Part shown: piece by piece, positions 8,077 to 16,157 of the stretch | Layout: every line of letters starts with the position of its first letter | How positions within the stretch are numbered: the stretch's first letter is position 1 | NCBI GenBank assembly: GCA_003150405.1 | Contig: QAMM01000010.1 | Location: 124,001 to 188,000 of the forward strand | DNA from: Clostridiales bacterium | GTDB taxonomy: Bacteria > Bacillota > Clostridia > Oscillospirales > Ruminococcaceae | Direction of reading: 5' to 3' | DNA: 64,000 bases | The notes under the pieces: generated by a model | Database searches by the model: none | What the model saw: the letters and a program-made list of their open reading frames with translations, nothing else | What the model was told of the DNA's origin: nothing | Position numbers and translations under genes: made by a program

Positions 8077-8364
8077 ATGTCGAAACAGCAAAAATGTACC
8101 ATGCAGGTTGACGAAAATCCCCGCTTCTGCTATGCTTTTGAAAGCGCTGAAGATAGAGGCTCATACAAATGCACCGAACTCCCATACAACGTCAAAGAGG
8201 AGTTCGGCAAAGGGCGGATTAAGGTCTATGCGACCTTTGACGGTATCCCGTCTTGTACAGATACAGGCGCCGGGGCACATCATGGAGTATGCGCAAGCAT
8301 CCGGGCAGAGCTGGGCAAACAGCCCGGCGATGTGGTGCATGTCACCATCCGGGAACGCGGTTAA
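8077..8364 (+). CDS. DUF1905-like small protein, possibly decayed
   Basis: 95 aa from ATG 8077. The segment YNVKEEFGKGRIKVYATFDGIP and the end ELGKQPGDVVHVTIRERG match DUF1905 proteins, which have a small beta-barrel. The part between them (SCTDTGAGAHHGVCAS) is shorter than and unlike the usual stretch leading to a GHxxGxxKxIR motif; the next frame reads PGHIME at that place, which suggests two compensating frameshifts or an internal deletion. No clear ribosome site. Function unknown. Confidence 0.45.
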   Translation: MSKQQKCTMQVDENPRFCYAFESAEDRGSYKCTELPYNVKEEFGKGRIKVYATFDGIPSCTDTGAGAHHGVCASIRAELGKQPGDVVHVTIRERG

Positions 8365-8460
8365 CCAAGCAGGCATTCTACGCTCCTCTCCCAAACCGGC
8401 GACCGAAACCTGCAAGGTTTCTGCACCGTCCTACACAAAAAGCACCCTAAACTACAAATA

Positions 8461-8498
8461 GAACGCCGGCCAGCGATTCCTGCTGGCCGGCGTTCTTT
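8461..8498 (+). terminator. Strong intrinsic terminator
   Basis: Perfect 14-bp GC-rich stem (8461-8474 with 8482-8495, loop GATTCCT) followed by TTTGT. It ends the DUF1905-like transcript. Confidence 0.8.
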
Positions 8499-8758
8499 GT
8501 AATTCCGCATGAAGGATCCCCGCCTTCTTCTTAGAAAGGCTGTATCTTTGGGAAAATGCGCTGGCTCGAATCAGGGCGGACTAAAAATCCCAGACCAGAC
8601 CCGCTCCACAAGAAAAGATTCCTTTTCAAAGCCGCGTGCAGAGGCTTAACCTTTCACCTTTTTCCGGCTGGATATGAAACGGTTTTCCGAATGCGAAAGG
8701 CTCCTATTCTCCGGTGATTTTTGCAAGCCTGACAAAGCCGCAGGAAATCAACCGAATC
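8499..8758. other. Intergenic stretch without recognised features
   Basis: 260 bp downstream of rsmI and of the terminator at 8461. No frame with a credible ribosome site or family signature was seen on either strand. Confidence 0.4.
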
Positions 8759-9598
8759 TTATTCCTTTGTCTGCAGCAAGCCCTGGTAAAGCTCACTTTT
8801 TTTAAACGCCGTCTGTCTGGCAACCGTTTTTGCCGCATCTGCCGGACGCTCTCCCTGTTCGACAAGTGCCTGCGCCATGACGACCGCTTCTTCCAGCGTA
8901 AGCTCTGCATCCTCTGCGGCGGGGGCTGCGCCCTCCACCACCAGCACAAATTCACCGCGGGGTGTTTGCTCCGCATAATATTCCACGGCTTCGGCAAGGG
9001 TAAACCGCAGGATTTCCTCATGAATTTTGGTGAGCTCCCGTGCAAGGGTAATGCGCCGTTTGCCGCCGAGGGTCACGGAAAGATCCTTTAAGGTGTTAAC
9101 CAACTTATGAGGCGCCTCATAAAAAATCATGGTTCGGGTCTCGTTCCGGACTGCTTCCAAATGTTCCCGGCGGCTCTTTTTAGCCGTGCTGAGAAACCCC
9201 TCAAAGCAGAACCGCGCCGTCACCAGCCCGCTGACGCAAAGCGCCGAAATGGCGGCGGACGGCCCGGGCACTACAACGGTACGGATTCCCCGCTCCGCGC
9301 AGAGGCGGACCAAATCCTCACCGGGGTCGCTAATGCAGGGCATACCTGCATCCGAAACAACGGCACAGTTCTCCCCTGCCTCAATACGGGCGACAATCTG
9401 CTCGCCGCGCTCGCGGAGGTTGTGTTCATAATAGCTGACTAGCGGCTTTTTGATGCCAAAATGGTTTAACAGCTTGACGGTAACTCGGGTATCCTCCGCG
9501 GCAATGAAATCCACCGTCTCCAGCGTCTCGCGCTGGCGCGGCGAAACATCACCGAGATTTCCAATCGGCGTACCAACTACATATAACGTCCCTGGCAT
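8759..9598 (-). CDS. rsmI: 16S rRNA (cytidine-1402-2'-O)-methyltransferase
   Basis: 279 aa, tetrapyrrole-methylase fold. Signature stretches: GTLYVVGTPIGNLGDVSPR at the N-terminus, DFIAAEDTRVTVKLL, VSDAGMPCISDPG, VPGPSAAISAL, and FYEAPHKLVNTL. RsmI uses S-adenosylmethionine to 2'-O-methylate C1402 in the decoding centre of 16S rRNA. ATG at 9598 follows AGGAGGAACC. It lies downstream, on the same strand, of the deacetylase/methyltransferase/DUF6054 operon, with a gap of about 290 bp, so it may have its own promoter. Confidence 0.95.
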   Translation of the reverse strand: MPGTLYVVGTPIGNLGDVSPRQRETLETVDFIAAEDTRVTVKLLNHFGIKKPLVSYYEHNLRERGEQIVARIEAGENCAVVSDAGMPCISDPGEDLVRLCAERGIRTVVVPGPSAAISALCVSGLVTARFCFEGFLSTAKKSRREHLEAVRNETRTMIFYEAPHKLVNTLKDLSVTLGGKRRITLARELTKIHEEILRFTLAEAVEYYAEQTPRGEFVLVVEGAAPAAEDAELTLEEAVVMAQALVEQGERPADAAKTVARQTAFKKSELYQGLLQTKE

Positions 9599-9892
9599 GG
9601 TTCCTCCTGCATTGCATTTTGTAAGTGAATATTTAAACTACGGTTCCGGCTGAAACGCTTTAACATTATACCCATCATCCGATTTACCGGATGACGATTG
9701 TTTTGCCGGTTCAACGCATCTCCCCAGTCAGATTCCGGTAAACCGTCAAACCATGGCGGAGACTGTCCACTCGGATACTGCTTCGCCAGAGCCTGGACAG
9801 CCCGGAAACCTGTGCTGTAAACGGTAAGCCGAACCTGTTGCGCCGCACCTCTTGGAAAGGATTTGCACGGGTTCCAAAAAGCCCAAGCGGTT
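9599..9892 (-). other. Gap between rsmI and the DUF6054-like gene
   Basis: 294 bp with no convincing gene. It holds a 6-bp hairpin (CATCCG/CGGATG) and, on the minus strand just after it, TATAAT (about 9667-9672) without a good -35. This may be an rsmI promoter, but support is weak. Confidence 0.3.
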
Positions 9893-10237
9893 TTAAACCT
9901 CTGCAAAGCCGAGCTGCTGCAGGGTGCGGACCGCTATACCGGTAAACTCCTTTTCCGCGCCCCAGCTAATCCCTATCAGCCCGGCGCCGCCGCCCGAACT
10001 GACGAGCTTTGCCTCAACAACATTGTTGCGGGCAACCAGCAGTATGCTAAGGCTCGCCTGGCTGTTGTTTCGGAAGTAATACTTTTGGTAAACCCGCAGG
10101 ATCACCCGTGCATCGTCAATGGCACAGCCATAGGTGCCTGCCGGCTCGCAACTGGAGGCGTGGCCGAGCACAGCCTGGTCAAGGTAGCCGAAAACCTGGT
10201 CAATGTTGCCGGTTCCGCGCATGGTAAGTTCTGCCAT
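9893..10237 (-). CDS. DUF6054-like conserved protein
   Basis: 114 aa: MAELTMRGTGNIDQVFGYLDQAVL at the start, then ARVILRVYQKYYFRNNSQASLSILLV and VSSGGGAGLIGISWGAEKEF. The pattern of a short N-terminal strand/helix, an RVYxxY core and an SGGG turn resembles DUF6054 proteins of Clostridia, whose function is not known. It starts 3 bp after the stop of the methyltransferase-like gene, so the two are translationally linked. Confidence 0.6.
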   Translation of the reverse strand: MAELTMRGTGNIDQVFGYLDQAVLGHASSCEPAGTYGCAIDDARVILRVYQKYYFRNNSQASLSILLVARNNVVEAKLVSSGGGAGLIGISWGAEKEFTGIAVRTLQQLGFAEV

Positions 10238-10240
10238 GTG

Positions 10241-10963
10241 TCATTTTCCCTTTCCTTCTGGTTGTTGTTTATTGGCAAAATAGCAGCCGCCCTCTTCAAT
10301 GAACAGCGGCGCTTCCACCTGCATAAATGATTTGCTTCCCTTTTTTCCTTCCACAAGGAAAAGCCAGGGTCGGCCGACTGGGTTTTTAGAAACAAACCGC
10401 AGCCGTTTGGGCTCCAACCTCGCTGCTCGCATGGCGCAGAGTACATCGGCAAGGCGTTCCGGCCGCTGGCAGAGACAGAGCCGGCCGCCAAAGCGGAGCA
10501 ATGCCGCCGCCGTGCGGCAGACGTCGTCAATGGTACAGGCAATTTCATGGCGCGCCAGCCGTTCCGCTGTTCCGGCGCTTTCAATCCCTGCGCCGCCCGC
10601 TTTGTAAGGCGGGTTGCAAGTGACCAAATCAAAGCGGCCTTTTGGAAGCAAAACAGGGGCGTCCTTCAAGTCGGCACAGAGGGCGGAAAGCCGCTCCCCA
10701 ACACCGGAGACGTCAATTCCCCGCTGGAACTGCTCTGCGCCGTCGGGTTGGAGCTCCACCCCGGTACAATGTGCAATGTTGTACTCTTTGTATAAATACA
10801 ATGGAATAATACCACACCCCGTTCCCAAATCACAGACAACATCCTTGCGGCGGGGAGCGGCAAAATCACTGAGCAGGAAGGCGTCGGTTCCAAACCGGTG
10901 GTTGTCCGAAACGCAAACCTGCACAGTTTCGCTAAGGTGTTCAAACCGCAGGGGATGATTCAT
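10241..10963 (-). CDS. tRNA1(Val) (adenine-N6)-methyltransferase-like protein (TrmN6/YfiC type)
   Basis: 240 aa Rossmann methyltransferase. SAM-binding motif DLGTGCGIIPLYL (about 46-58), acidic residue in VELQPDG, and the amino-methylating motif NPPY (TCNPPYKAGG) typical of N6-adenine methyltransferases. The start MNHPLRFEHLSETVQVCVSDNHRFGTDAFLL is characteristic of the YfiC group that modifies A37 of tRNA1(Val). ATGA overlap with the upstream deacetylase gene. Confidence 0.85.
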   Translation of the reverse strand: MNHPLRFEHLSETVQVCVSDNHRFGTDAFLLSDFAAPRRKDVVCDLGTGCGIIPLYLYKEYNIAHCTGVELQPDGAEQFQRGIDVSGVGERLSALCADLKDAPVLLPKGRFDLVTCNPPYKAGGAGIESAGTAERLARHEIACTIDDVCRTAAALLRFGGRLCLCQRPERLADVLCAMRAARLEPKRLRFVSKNPVGRPWLFLVEGKKGSKSFMQVEAPLFIEEGGCYFANKQQPEGKGK

Positions 10964-12144
10964 GCGGCAGGTCTCCTTTCTGGTACAGACGAGGATGAAC
11001 CGCCCTCCTCTGCCCCGCTGTCGGAAGCGGAGGAAACGCTGTCTCCGGAGAAGGGCTTGTCCGATACATCCGGCTCCTGCGAAACCAAGGATGGGCTGCT
11101 CTCTGAAGAAGCCGACACACTGCTGGACGGCACTGGAGATTCAGAGGCGGAGGAGGACGGCTTATTTTCCGGTTTACCCGGCTTTTCGGGCTTGGAGGCA
11201 CTCTCTTGCGGCGGCGCATCCTTCTCCGGGTTTTTGTGCTGCACCGGCTGTTCCAGATTGGAAACACAGTCCAGGCGGTAGCCGTTGGCCCGCAGCGTTT
11301 TAATGATCCAGGGGAGCGCTTCCAGCGTACCGGTGTTGCGGGGGATATCGTGCATCAGAATAACCGGCGTATCATGCCGCAGGGCTTCCGGAAAGATATT
11401 GTTGTAGATCCACTCTGCGGAGTGGGCTTTGGGAGAAGCATCCCCAGAGCTGACATTCCAGTCATGCCAAACAATCCCCTCCGCCTGCACCTCTTTCATA
11501 ATCCCCCAGAACACGCCGCGGTCGGTCACCGTCTGGCTGCTGCCACCAGGGAAGCGAATCTGCTTGGTACGAACACCCGCAGTTTCAAAAAGGAAGTCAT
11601 TCATTTTGTTGTAATCCTCAAAAAAGGCCTCGACGCTCTGATAAATTTTTTTGTAATCATGGGTATAGGAATGAACAGCCAGCTCACAACCGCTGTCTAT
11701 AATCCGCCGATAATATGGCTTACATTCCTCGCTGCTGTTGTGCACTGTAAAAAAGGTGGCGGTCGCCCCCATCTTGTTCAGGACATCTAGCACCTGCGGC
11801 GTCATAGAGGAAGGGCCGTCGTCAAAGGTAAGATAAGCAACCTTGCCGTGGATGGGCTCCGCCTCGGTCAAATCCTTATGCAGCCAGGAGGGCTGGGGTG
11901 GGTTGTAATTGGGATCCCGCTCCGGTACCGGAACTTTTGGCCAGGTATCCGCCTTCTGCTCCTGTTCGGCTGCCTGAGACGACAGCACCGAAGAAAGGTC
12001 AAGTCGAGACGGCGTCAACCATTCTCCTTCCTCCTGCGGCTGATGGGGGCTCGCCACCACACAAACAGCGGCCGCAAGGCCGACAACTGCCAGAGAACCC
12101 GCGGTTATTAGAGCGGCAAGCCGCAGCTTTTCCTTTTTGTTCAT
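10960..12144 (-). CDS. Membrane-anchored polysaccharide deacetylase (CE4)
   Basis: 394 aa. Residues 8-31 form an N-terminal membrane segment, so the enzyme should face the cell wall. The NodB domain (about 100-295) has the TFDDGPS motif (106-112, Asp108 catalytic base, Asp109 metal), metal ligands His158 and His162 in HSYTH, and RFPGGSS, with LMHDI as the C-terminal motif. The family removes acetyl groups from N-acetylglucosamine in peptidoglycan or other glycans. The last 95 residues are a Pro/Lys/Ser-rich tail of low complexity, unusual for the group. Start ATG 12144 after GGGGAGGAG; first gene of an operon with the tRNA methyltransferase-like gene. Confidence 0.9.
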   Translation of the reverse strand: MNKKEKLRLAALITAGSLAVVGLAAAVCVVASPHQPQEEGEWLTPSRLDLSSVLSSQAAEQEQKADTWPKVPVPERDPNYNPPQPSWLHKDLTEAEPIHGKVAYLTFDDGPSSMTPQVLDVLNKMGATATFFTVHNSSEECKPYYRRIIDSGCELAVHSYTHDYKKIYQSVEAFFEDYNKMNDFLFETAGVRTKQIRFPGGSSQTVTDRGVFWGIMKEVQAEGIVWHDWNVSSGDASPKAHSAEWIYNNIFPEALRHDTPVILMHDIPRNTGTLEALPWIIKTLRANGYRLDCVSNLEQPVQHKNPEKDAPPQESASKPEKPGKPENKPSSSASESPVPSSSVSASSESSPSLVSQEPDVSDKPFSGDSVSSASDSGAEEGGSSSSVPERRPAA

Positions 12145-12313
12145 TGTCCGCGCTCCTCCCCGTAAACCTTTGCTCTATTACACATACACAAGATATAAAG
12201 TAGCCGATCGTTGTGTTTCTATGAGGTTATTGTAACGCATCCGCGTGATACTGGGGCATTACAAGGTTCTGGCCGCGGTCAAAATCTTTGATTTCCGCCC
12301 AGTCCATGAGGTT

Positions 12314-12322
12314 ATTATACCA
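12314..12322 (-). promoter_or_regulatory. Extended -10 promoter of the deacetylase operon
   Basis: Minus strand TGGTATAAT, an extended -10 element with a poor -35. It would give a leader of about 165 nt. The stretch TGAGGTTATT next to it is repeated about 85 bp away (12221). Confidence 0.5.
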
Positions 12323-12387
12323 TATCACGCTTCAAAAAGGCATCCCTTTTTCAACTGCTTTCCACTCCTGGGCCGGAACTGGCTGAA

Positions 12388-12416
12388 TTGACAAAACCGC
12401 TATTCCATTATATGAT
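12388..12416 (+). promoter_or_regulatory. Sigma-A promoter of the CorC-type gene
   Basis: TTGACA (12388-12393), 17-bp spacer, TATGAT (12411-12416), 50 bp before the start codon. Confidence 0.8.
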
Positions 12417-12465
12417 AAGGGTATTATTTTTAAAACGAAATATCCATTTATGAGAGGAGAAATTC

Positions 12466-13812
12466 ATGGATACCGACGGATCGATCCCTTTGCTTACCCT
12501 TCTGTACGCCCTGCTGTTGTTGCTCGGCAGCTTTTTCACCCTGGCGCAGTCCGCCATTATAACGCTGCGGGATGCTGAGCTGAAACGGCTGTGCGAAGAA
12601 GGGGTTCCAAAGGCCCTGCGGGTCAAGGCGGTCACTGCGAAACCTCGGCGTTTTAAAGGCACCACCGAATTCGGCTTTCTCTGCTGCACCGTGCTGAGTG
12701 CCGTCTGTGCGTTTTTTGCCTTCTACGGGCCGTTTGCCGCCCTTTTAAACCGGCAGATTTTCGCCCCGGCCGGCGCAGCGGCAGTGTGGGGGCAGGTTGT
12801 AGCCTTTGCAGCCGTTTTCTTTGGGGCACTGCTGCTTATTTTAATAGTGGCGCGCACCATTCCTTACCATATAGGCTGCTCCAATCCGGAACGGTATGCT
12901 TTTATCTGTGCGCCGCTGATCCGCTTTTTTATGGCGCTATTTTATCCCGGCGTCTGGCTGGTACAGGGCATTTCAGCCGGAATTTCCAAACTGTTTGGCG
13001 CTGACCCGGCAAAACAGAAAGCGGATGTCACCGAAGAAGAAATCCGTATGATGATGGACGAGGGCAGCGAGCGCGGTGTCATTGAATCCGAGCAGGTTGA
13101 AATGATCAACAACATCTTTGCGTTTGACGACACAACGGCAGCCGACGTCATGACCCACCGCACCAACCTTGTAGCAGTGCCCAAAACTGCAAAGATCAGC
13201 GATGTGGTTTTCCTTGCCGTCAACGAGGGCTTCAGTCGAATCCCGGTTTACGAGGAGGATATTGATGATATTATCGGTGCGGTTTACGTGAAGGACCTGC
13301 TGGTGCTGGTCAACTGTGAATCGGCAGACGACTTCTCAATGGAGGACTTTATCCGCCCGGTCATGTATGTGCCGGATTCAGCCAAACTGCCGGAACTGTT
13401 CCGCCAGTTTACCAACAAAAAAGCCCACATGGCCATTGTCATTGACGAATACGGCGGCACCTCCGGCATCCTGACCATGGAGGATCTGTTAGAGACGATT
13501 GTCGGCAACATTCAGGATGAATACGACGAAGAAGACAACGAAATCATCCAGGTAGACGCCCAAACCTATACGCTGGACGGCGGTGTGGAGTTGGAGGATT
13601 TGGGCAAGCTCATTGGGGTTGAATTTGAAGAAAATGATGATTACGACACGGTGAGCGGGCTTATTATCCACACGCTGGGGCGGATTCCGGAGCCTTCTGA
13701 AGAAATCAGCGTGACCATTCACGGCATTTTGTTCACCGTGCTGCTGGTAGAAGACCGCCGCATTGCGCGGGTTAAAGCCGTTATCCCGGCCAAGCGGGAA
13801 CTACAGGAATAA
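12466..13812 (+). CDS. Hemolysin-C/CorC-type membrane protein (CNNM-like, CBS pair)
   Basis: 448 aa. An N-terminal DUF21/CNNM region with about four hydrophobic segments (10-35, 65-90, 105-130, 150-170) is followed by a pair of CBS domains (about 210-340, beginning AADVMTHRTNLVAV and ending in VIDEYGGTSGILTMEDLLE) and a C-terminal CorC_HlyC domain. Relatives handle Mg2+/Co2+ efflux or are ill-defined membrane regulators; haemolytic activity is not implied. AGAGGAG precedes the ATG. It has its own promoter and a weak terminator behind it. Confidence 0.9.
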   Translation: MDTDGSIPLLTLLYALLLLLGSFFTLAQSAIITLRDAELKRLCEEGVPKALRVKAVTAKPRRFKGTTEFGFLCCTVLSAVCAFFAFYGPFAALLNRQIFAPAGAAAVWGQVVAFAAVFFGALLLILIVARTIPYHIGCSNPERYAFICAPLIRFFMALFYPGVWLVQGISAGISKLFGADPAKQKADVTEEEIRMMMDEGSERGVIESEQVEMINNIFAFDDTTAADVMTHRTNLVAVPKTAKISDVVFLAVNEGFSRIPVYEEDIDDIIGAVYVKDLLVLVNCESADDFSMEDFIRPVMYVPDSAKLPELFRQFTNKKAHMAIVIDEYGGTSGILTMEDLLETIVGNIQDEYDEEDNEIIQVDAQTYTLDGGVELEDLGKLIGVEFEENDDYDTVSGLIIHTLGRIPEPSEEISVTIHGILFTVLLVEDRRIARVKAVIPAKRELQE

Positions 13813-13817
13813 AAAAG

Positions 13818-13844
13818 GCAGCCCGCGGTTCCGGGCGGCGTTTT
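13818..13844 (+). terminator. Probable terminator after the CorC-type gene
   Basis: GGCAGCCCG / CGGGCGGC with one mismatch and a 6-nt loop, followed by GTTTTC. Confidence 0.4.
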
Positions 13845-14037
13845 CAAGGAAAACCAGCAGGTGTTCCTGTTCCGCCGTGTTGTTCCCGCGGGTTCATTTT
13901 TGGAAATTCTCATGGTTTACCGGCACGGATTGCGGCTGGAACCGCCCGTAAAAGCGAAATCCAGCCGGCAATGCAGCCACTTTTTTGGAAAACAATCATT
14001 ATTTTCAACCAACAAACCAGACAAAGGAGCAAACGTC

Positions 14038-14901
14038 ATGAAACAAACCATTGCCTTTTTCGGACTGGGCGCCATGGGCGAACCGATGGCCGCCAATCTT
14101 CTCAAAGCCGGATACCCTGTTTGCACCGCCATCCACCGGTCCCGCGCAGCAGCAGACCGGCTGGCGGATACCGGGCTCCGTCTCTTTTCCTCCCCGTCTG
14201 AAGCCGCGGCGGAAGCGGAAGTTATCATCACCATTCTGCCCGCCGACCCGGAAATTCGAGAATTTCTTATTAACGACCAATTCGCCGGGGCTTTGAAAAA
14301 GGGTGCTGTTCTCATTGACATGTCCTCCTGCACCGCAGACTGCATCAGAGAGGTAGAATCCTATTACAAAGAGCGGGGGCACGCTGTCATTGATGCTCCG
14401 GTAAGCGGCGGCGTTTCCGGAGCAGAACAGGGAACGCTCACCATTTTTGGAGCAGGCGACCCGGAAATGTTTGAAACGATGCGGCCCATCCTTGCAACGA
14501 TGGGAAAGGAGCTTTATTATCTAGGCGGATGCGGGACCGGAAAATCCTTTAAAAATTTGAACAACCTGCTTTCGGTCATTAATACCGTTGTTACCAGCGA
14601 AGCCTGCCGTATTGCCGAACATGAGGGGCTGGATTTAAATCTGCTCTATGATATCATCAACGCAAGTTCGGGCACATCGGCGAGCTTTAAAGGCCGTTTT
14701 AAGCGGATGACAAAGGGTGATTACCAGGGCGGCTTCCAACTTGGACTAGCGCGCAAGGATTTGGGCAATGCCCTTGCGCTGGGCAAGGAGCTCCCCCTTC
14801 CCATGTCAAGGCTGGCGTATGAGCTGCTGCTTGCGGCAAAAGCCTACGACCAAGAGGACATGGCAGCAGTTTATAAGCTCTTTGACAGCACCAAAGCTTA
14901 A
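14038..14901 (+). CDS. Beta-hydroxyacid dehydrogenase (3-hydroxyisobutyrate dehydrogenase family)
   Basis: 287 aa. NAD(P)-binding motif FGLGAMGEPMAANLLKAGY (8-26), the substrate-binding DAPVSGGVSGAEQGTL, the catalytic lysine motif GTGKSFKNLNN, and a C-terminal helical domain with FQLGLARKDLGNAL. The family reduces or oxidises short beta-hydroxy acids such as tartronate semialdehyde, 3-hydroxyisobutyrate or succinic semialdehyde; which one cannot be told. AAAGGAGC lies 8 bp before the ATG at 14038; an in-frame upstream start lacks a ribosome site. It stands alone between terminators. Confidence 0.9.
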   Translation: MKQTIAFFGLGAMGEPMAANLLKAGYPVCTAIHRSRAAADRLADTGLRLFSSPSEAAAEAEVIITILPADPEIREFLINDQFAGALKKGAVLIDMSSCTADCIREVESYYKERGHAVIDAPVSGGVSGAEQGTLTIFGAGDPEMFETMRPILATMGKELYYLGGCGTGKSFKNLNNLLSVINTVVTSEACRIAEHEGLDLNLLYDIINASSGTSASFKGRFKRMTKGDYQGGFQLGLARKDLGNALALGKELPLPMSRLAYELLLAAKAYDQEDMAAVYKLFDSTKA

Positions 14902-14974
14902 AGCGGCCATATTTAACAGTCCGGCTCATTTGCTCCGTCAAAGGAGAGCCGCATCCATTTTTATCAGAAACAAA

Positions 14975-15004
14975 AAGGAAACAGGCAATGCTGTTTCCTT
15001 TTTT
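14975..15004. terminator. Bidirectional terminator
   Basis: AAGGAAACAG / CTGTTTCCTT with loop GCAATG, T-run to the right and A-run to the left. It serves the dehydrogenase gene and the small minus-strand gene whose stop is at 15006. Confidence 0.85.
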
Positions 15005-15005
15005 C

Positions 15006-15137
15006 TTATTGCAGCGCAAAATAAATTCCAAGGCCGAGCAGCGCAAGTATGGCCAGCACTGCCAACGCAATCACTGCACGCAGTCCCCGGCTGCGCTGCA
15101 CCCGCTCTGCGATCTCCTGAAGTTCTTTTTTATCCAT
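15006..15137 (-). CDS. Small single-pass membrane protein, 43 aa
   Basis: Frame MDKKELQEIAERVQRSRGLR followed by a hydrophobic segment (AVIALAVLAILALLGLGIYF) ending in ALQ. A charged cytoplasmic N-terminus followed by one membrane helix. Good ribosome site AAGGAAG before ATG 15137, and the bidirectional terminator begins right behind the stop. No family recognised; the tight fit of ribosome site and terminator argues that it is real. Confidence 0.65.
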   Translation of the reverse strand: MDKKELQEIAERVQRSRGLRAVIALAVLAILALLGLGIYFALQ

Positions 15138-15220
15138 ATCGAGCTTCCTTCCCTTTTCCGATGGCATATAGCAGCACGAACGCCACCTGTTTATGGCAAG
15201 GCCCTGTGCCCGCTGGACGA

Positions 15221-15248
15221 ACAGGTGCTCTTTTATACAAGCACCTGT
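15221..15248. repeat. Inverted repeat
   Basis: ACAGGTGCT, 10-nt spacer, AGCACCTGT. It lies in the gap between the small membrane gene and pduL; no T-run. Possible operator or hairpin. Confidence 0.45.
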
Positions 15249-15289
15249 ACGGATTAATGCTTTGCATCCGTCTGCTGTTTTGAAGCCTT

Positions 15290-15322
15290 ATAAAACAAAA
15301 TGCCCGGTCATGAAACCGGGCA
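15290..15322 (-). terminator. Terminator of pduL
   Basis: Minus strand TGCCCGGT, 6-nt loop, ACCGGGCA followed by TTTTGTTTTA. Confidence 0.85.
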
Positions 15323-15335
15323 AAGCGTTTGTTGC

Positions 15336-15914
15336 TTATTTGCTGACAATCTCGCCCCAAACCTCACCGGCACAACCAGCGGCGTTCGCTTCGTCGGTAT
15401 CAAGATGCATTGCAGGCGCAAACTTTGGCGAAACACGGCAGACCACATCGCCAAATACGAGCGAACGCTCTGCGCTTTCCACCTTGACCCAGACAATCTG
15501 CTTGTCATCGACGCCGAGTTCAGCGGCTTTTTCCGGTGTAAGATGAATGTGGCGTTTTGCGACGATAACGCCCTCTTTGATTTCAATCTCACCGCAGGGG
15601 CCAACAATTTTGCAGCCCGGCGAGCCCGCAAGGTCGCCAGACTCACGAACCGGCGCAGCAATGCCGAGAGTGCGGGTATCCGTCGCAGAGACCTCCACCT
15701 GAGTCACCGGACGTTCCGGCCCCAAAATCAGGACATTTTTGATGGTGTTTTTCGGGCCGACAATGCTGACCCGTTCATTGGATGCAAACTGGCCCGGCTG
15801 GCTCAGCGGTGCACGGACGGTGAGTTTGCCGTCTTCTCCAAAAAGGACCTTGAGGTCCTCCGCCGTCACATGAACATGGCGCGCAGAGGTTTCAACAATA
15901 AACTGCTTTTCCAT
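15336..15914 (-). CDS. pduL: PduL-type phosphate acyltransferase
   Basis: 192 aa. PduL signatures are visible in both halves: SARHVHVTAEDLKVLFG near the N-terminus, KRHIHLTPEKAAELGVDD, and the C-terminal HLDTDEANAAG. The histidines in HVH, RHIH and the final H are the zinc ligands. PduL moves an acyl group between CoA and phosphate; outside microcompartments it can replace Pta and make acetyl phosphate from acetyl-CoA. No microcompartment genes and no encapsulation peptide are seen. It lies just downstream of a pyruvate:ferredoxin oxidoreductase gene, but with its own promoter, so the pair could carry pyruvate to acetyl phosphate. Confidence 0.92.
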   Translation of the reverse strand: MEKQFIVETSARHVHVTAEDLKVLFGEDGKLTVRAPLSQPGQFASNERVSIVGPKNTIKNVLILGPERPVTQVEVSATDTRTLGIAAPVRESGDLAGSPGCKIVGPCGEIEIKEGVIVAKRHIHLTPEKAAELGVDDKQIVWVKVESAERSLVFGDVVCRVSPKFAPAMHLDTDEANAAGCAGEVWGEIVSK

Positions 15915-16017
15915 ATATGTATCTCCCTATCTCCGTGCGAAACAGGCGTGTAAAAAGCCGGTACGCCCGCACGGTTGCTATACCGGTTCCACATACTCCT
16001 GTTTTTTCCTTGCTTTT

Positions 16018-16046
16018 ATTATAATACAAGCTGTTTTTTCGGTCAA
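16018..16046 (-). promoter_or_regulatory. Sigma-A promoter of pduL
   Basis: Minus strand TTGACC (16046-16041), 17-bp spacer, TATAAT (16023-16018). Confidence 0.85.
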
Positions 16047-16114
16047 GGAAATTTCCCGAAACGGTCTGTATTTCCGCGCGATACACATACGTCAACGAAA
16101 ATTTCATGGAAAAC

Positions 16115-16147
16115 AAAAAAGGAAGTGCATTTTTGCACTTCCCTTTT
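16115..16147 (-). terminator. Terminator of pyruvate:ferredoxin oxidoreductase
   Basis: GGAAGTGCA / TGCACTTCC with a short loop, followed on the minus strand by TTTTTT; it begins 11 bp after the stop codon. Confidence 0.85.
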
Positions 16148-16157
16148 GCTGTAATTC

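Noticed and set aside
9577..9906. 109-codon minus-strand frame between rsmI and the DUF6054-like gene
   Set aside because: Overlaps the rsmI start, no ribosome site, atypical composition; treated as spacer.
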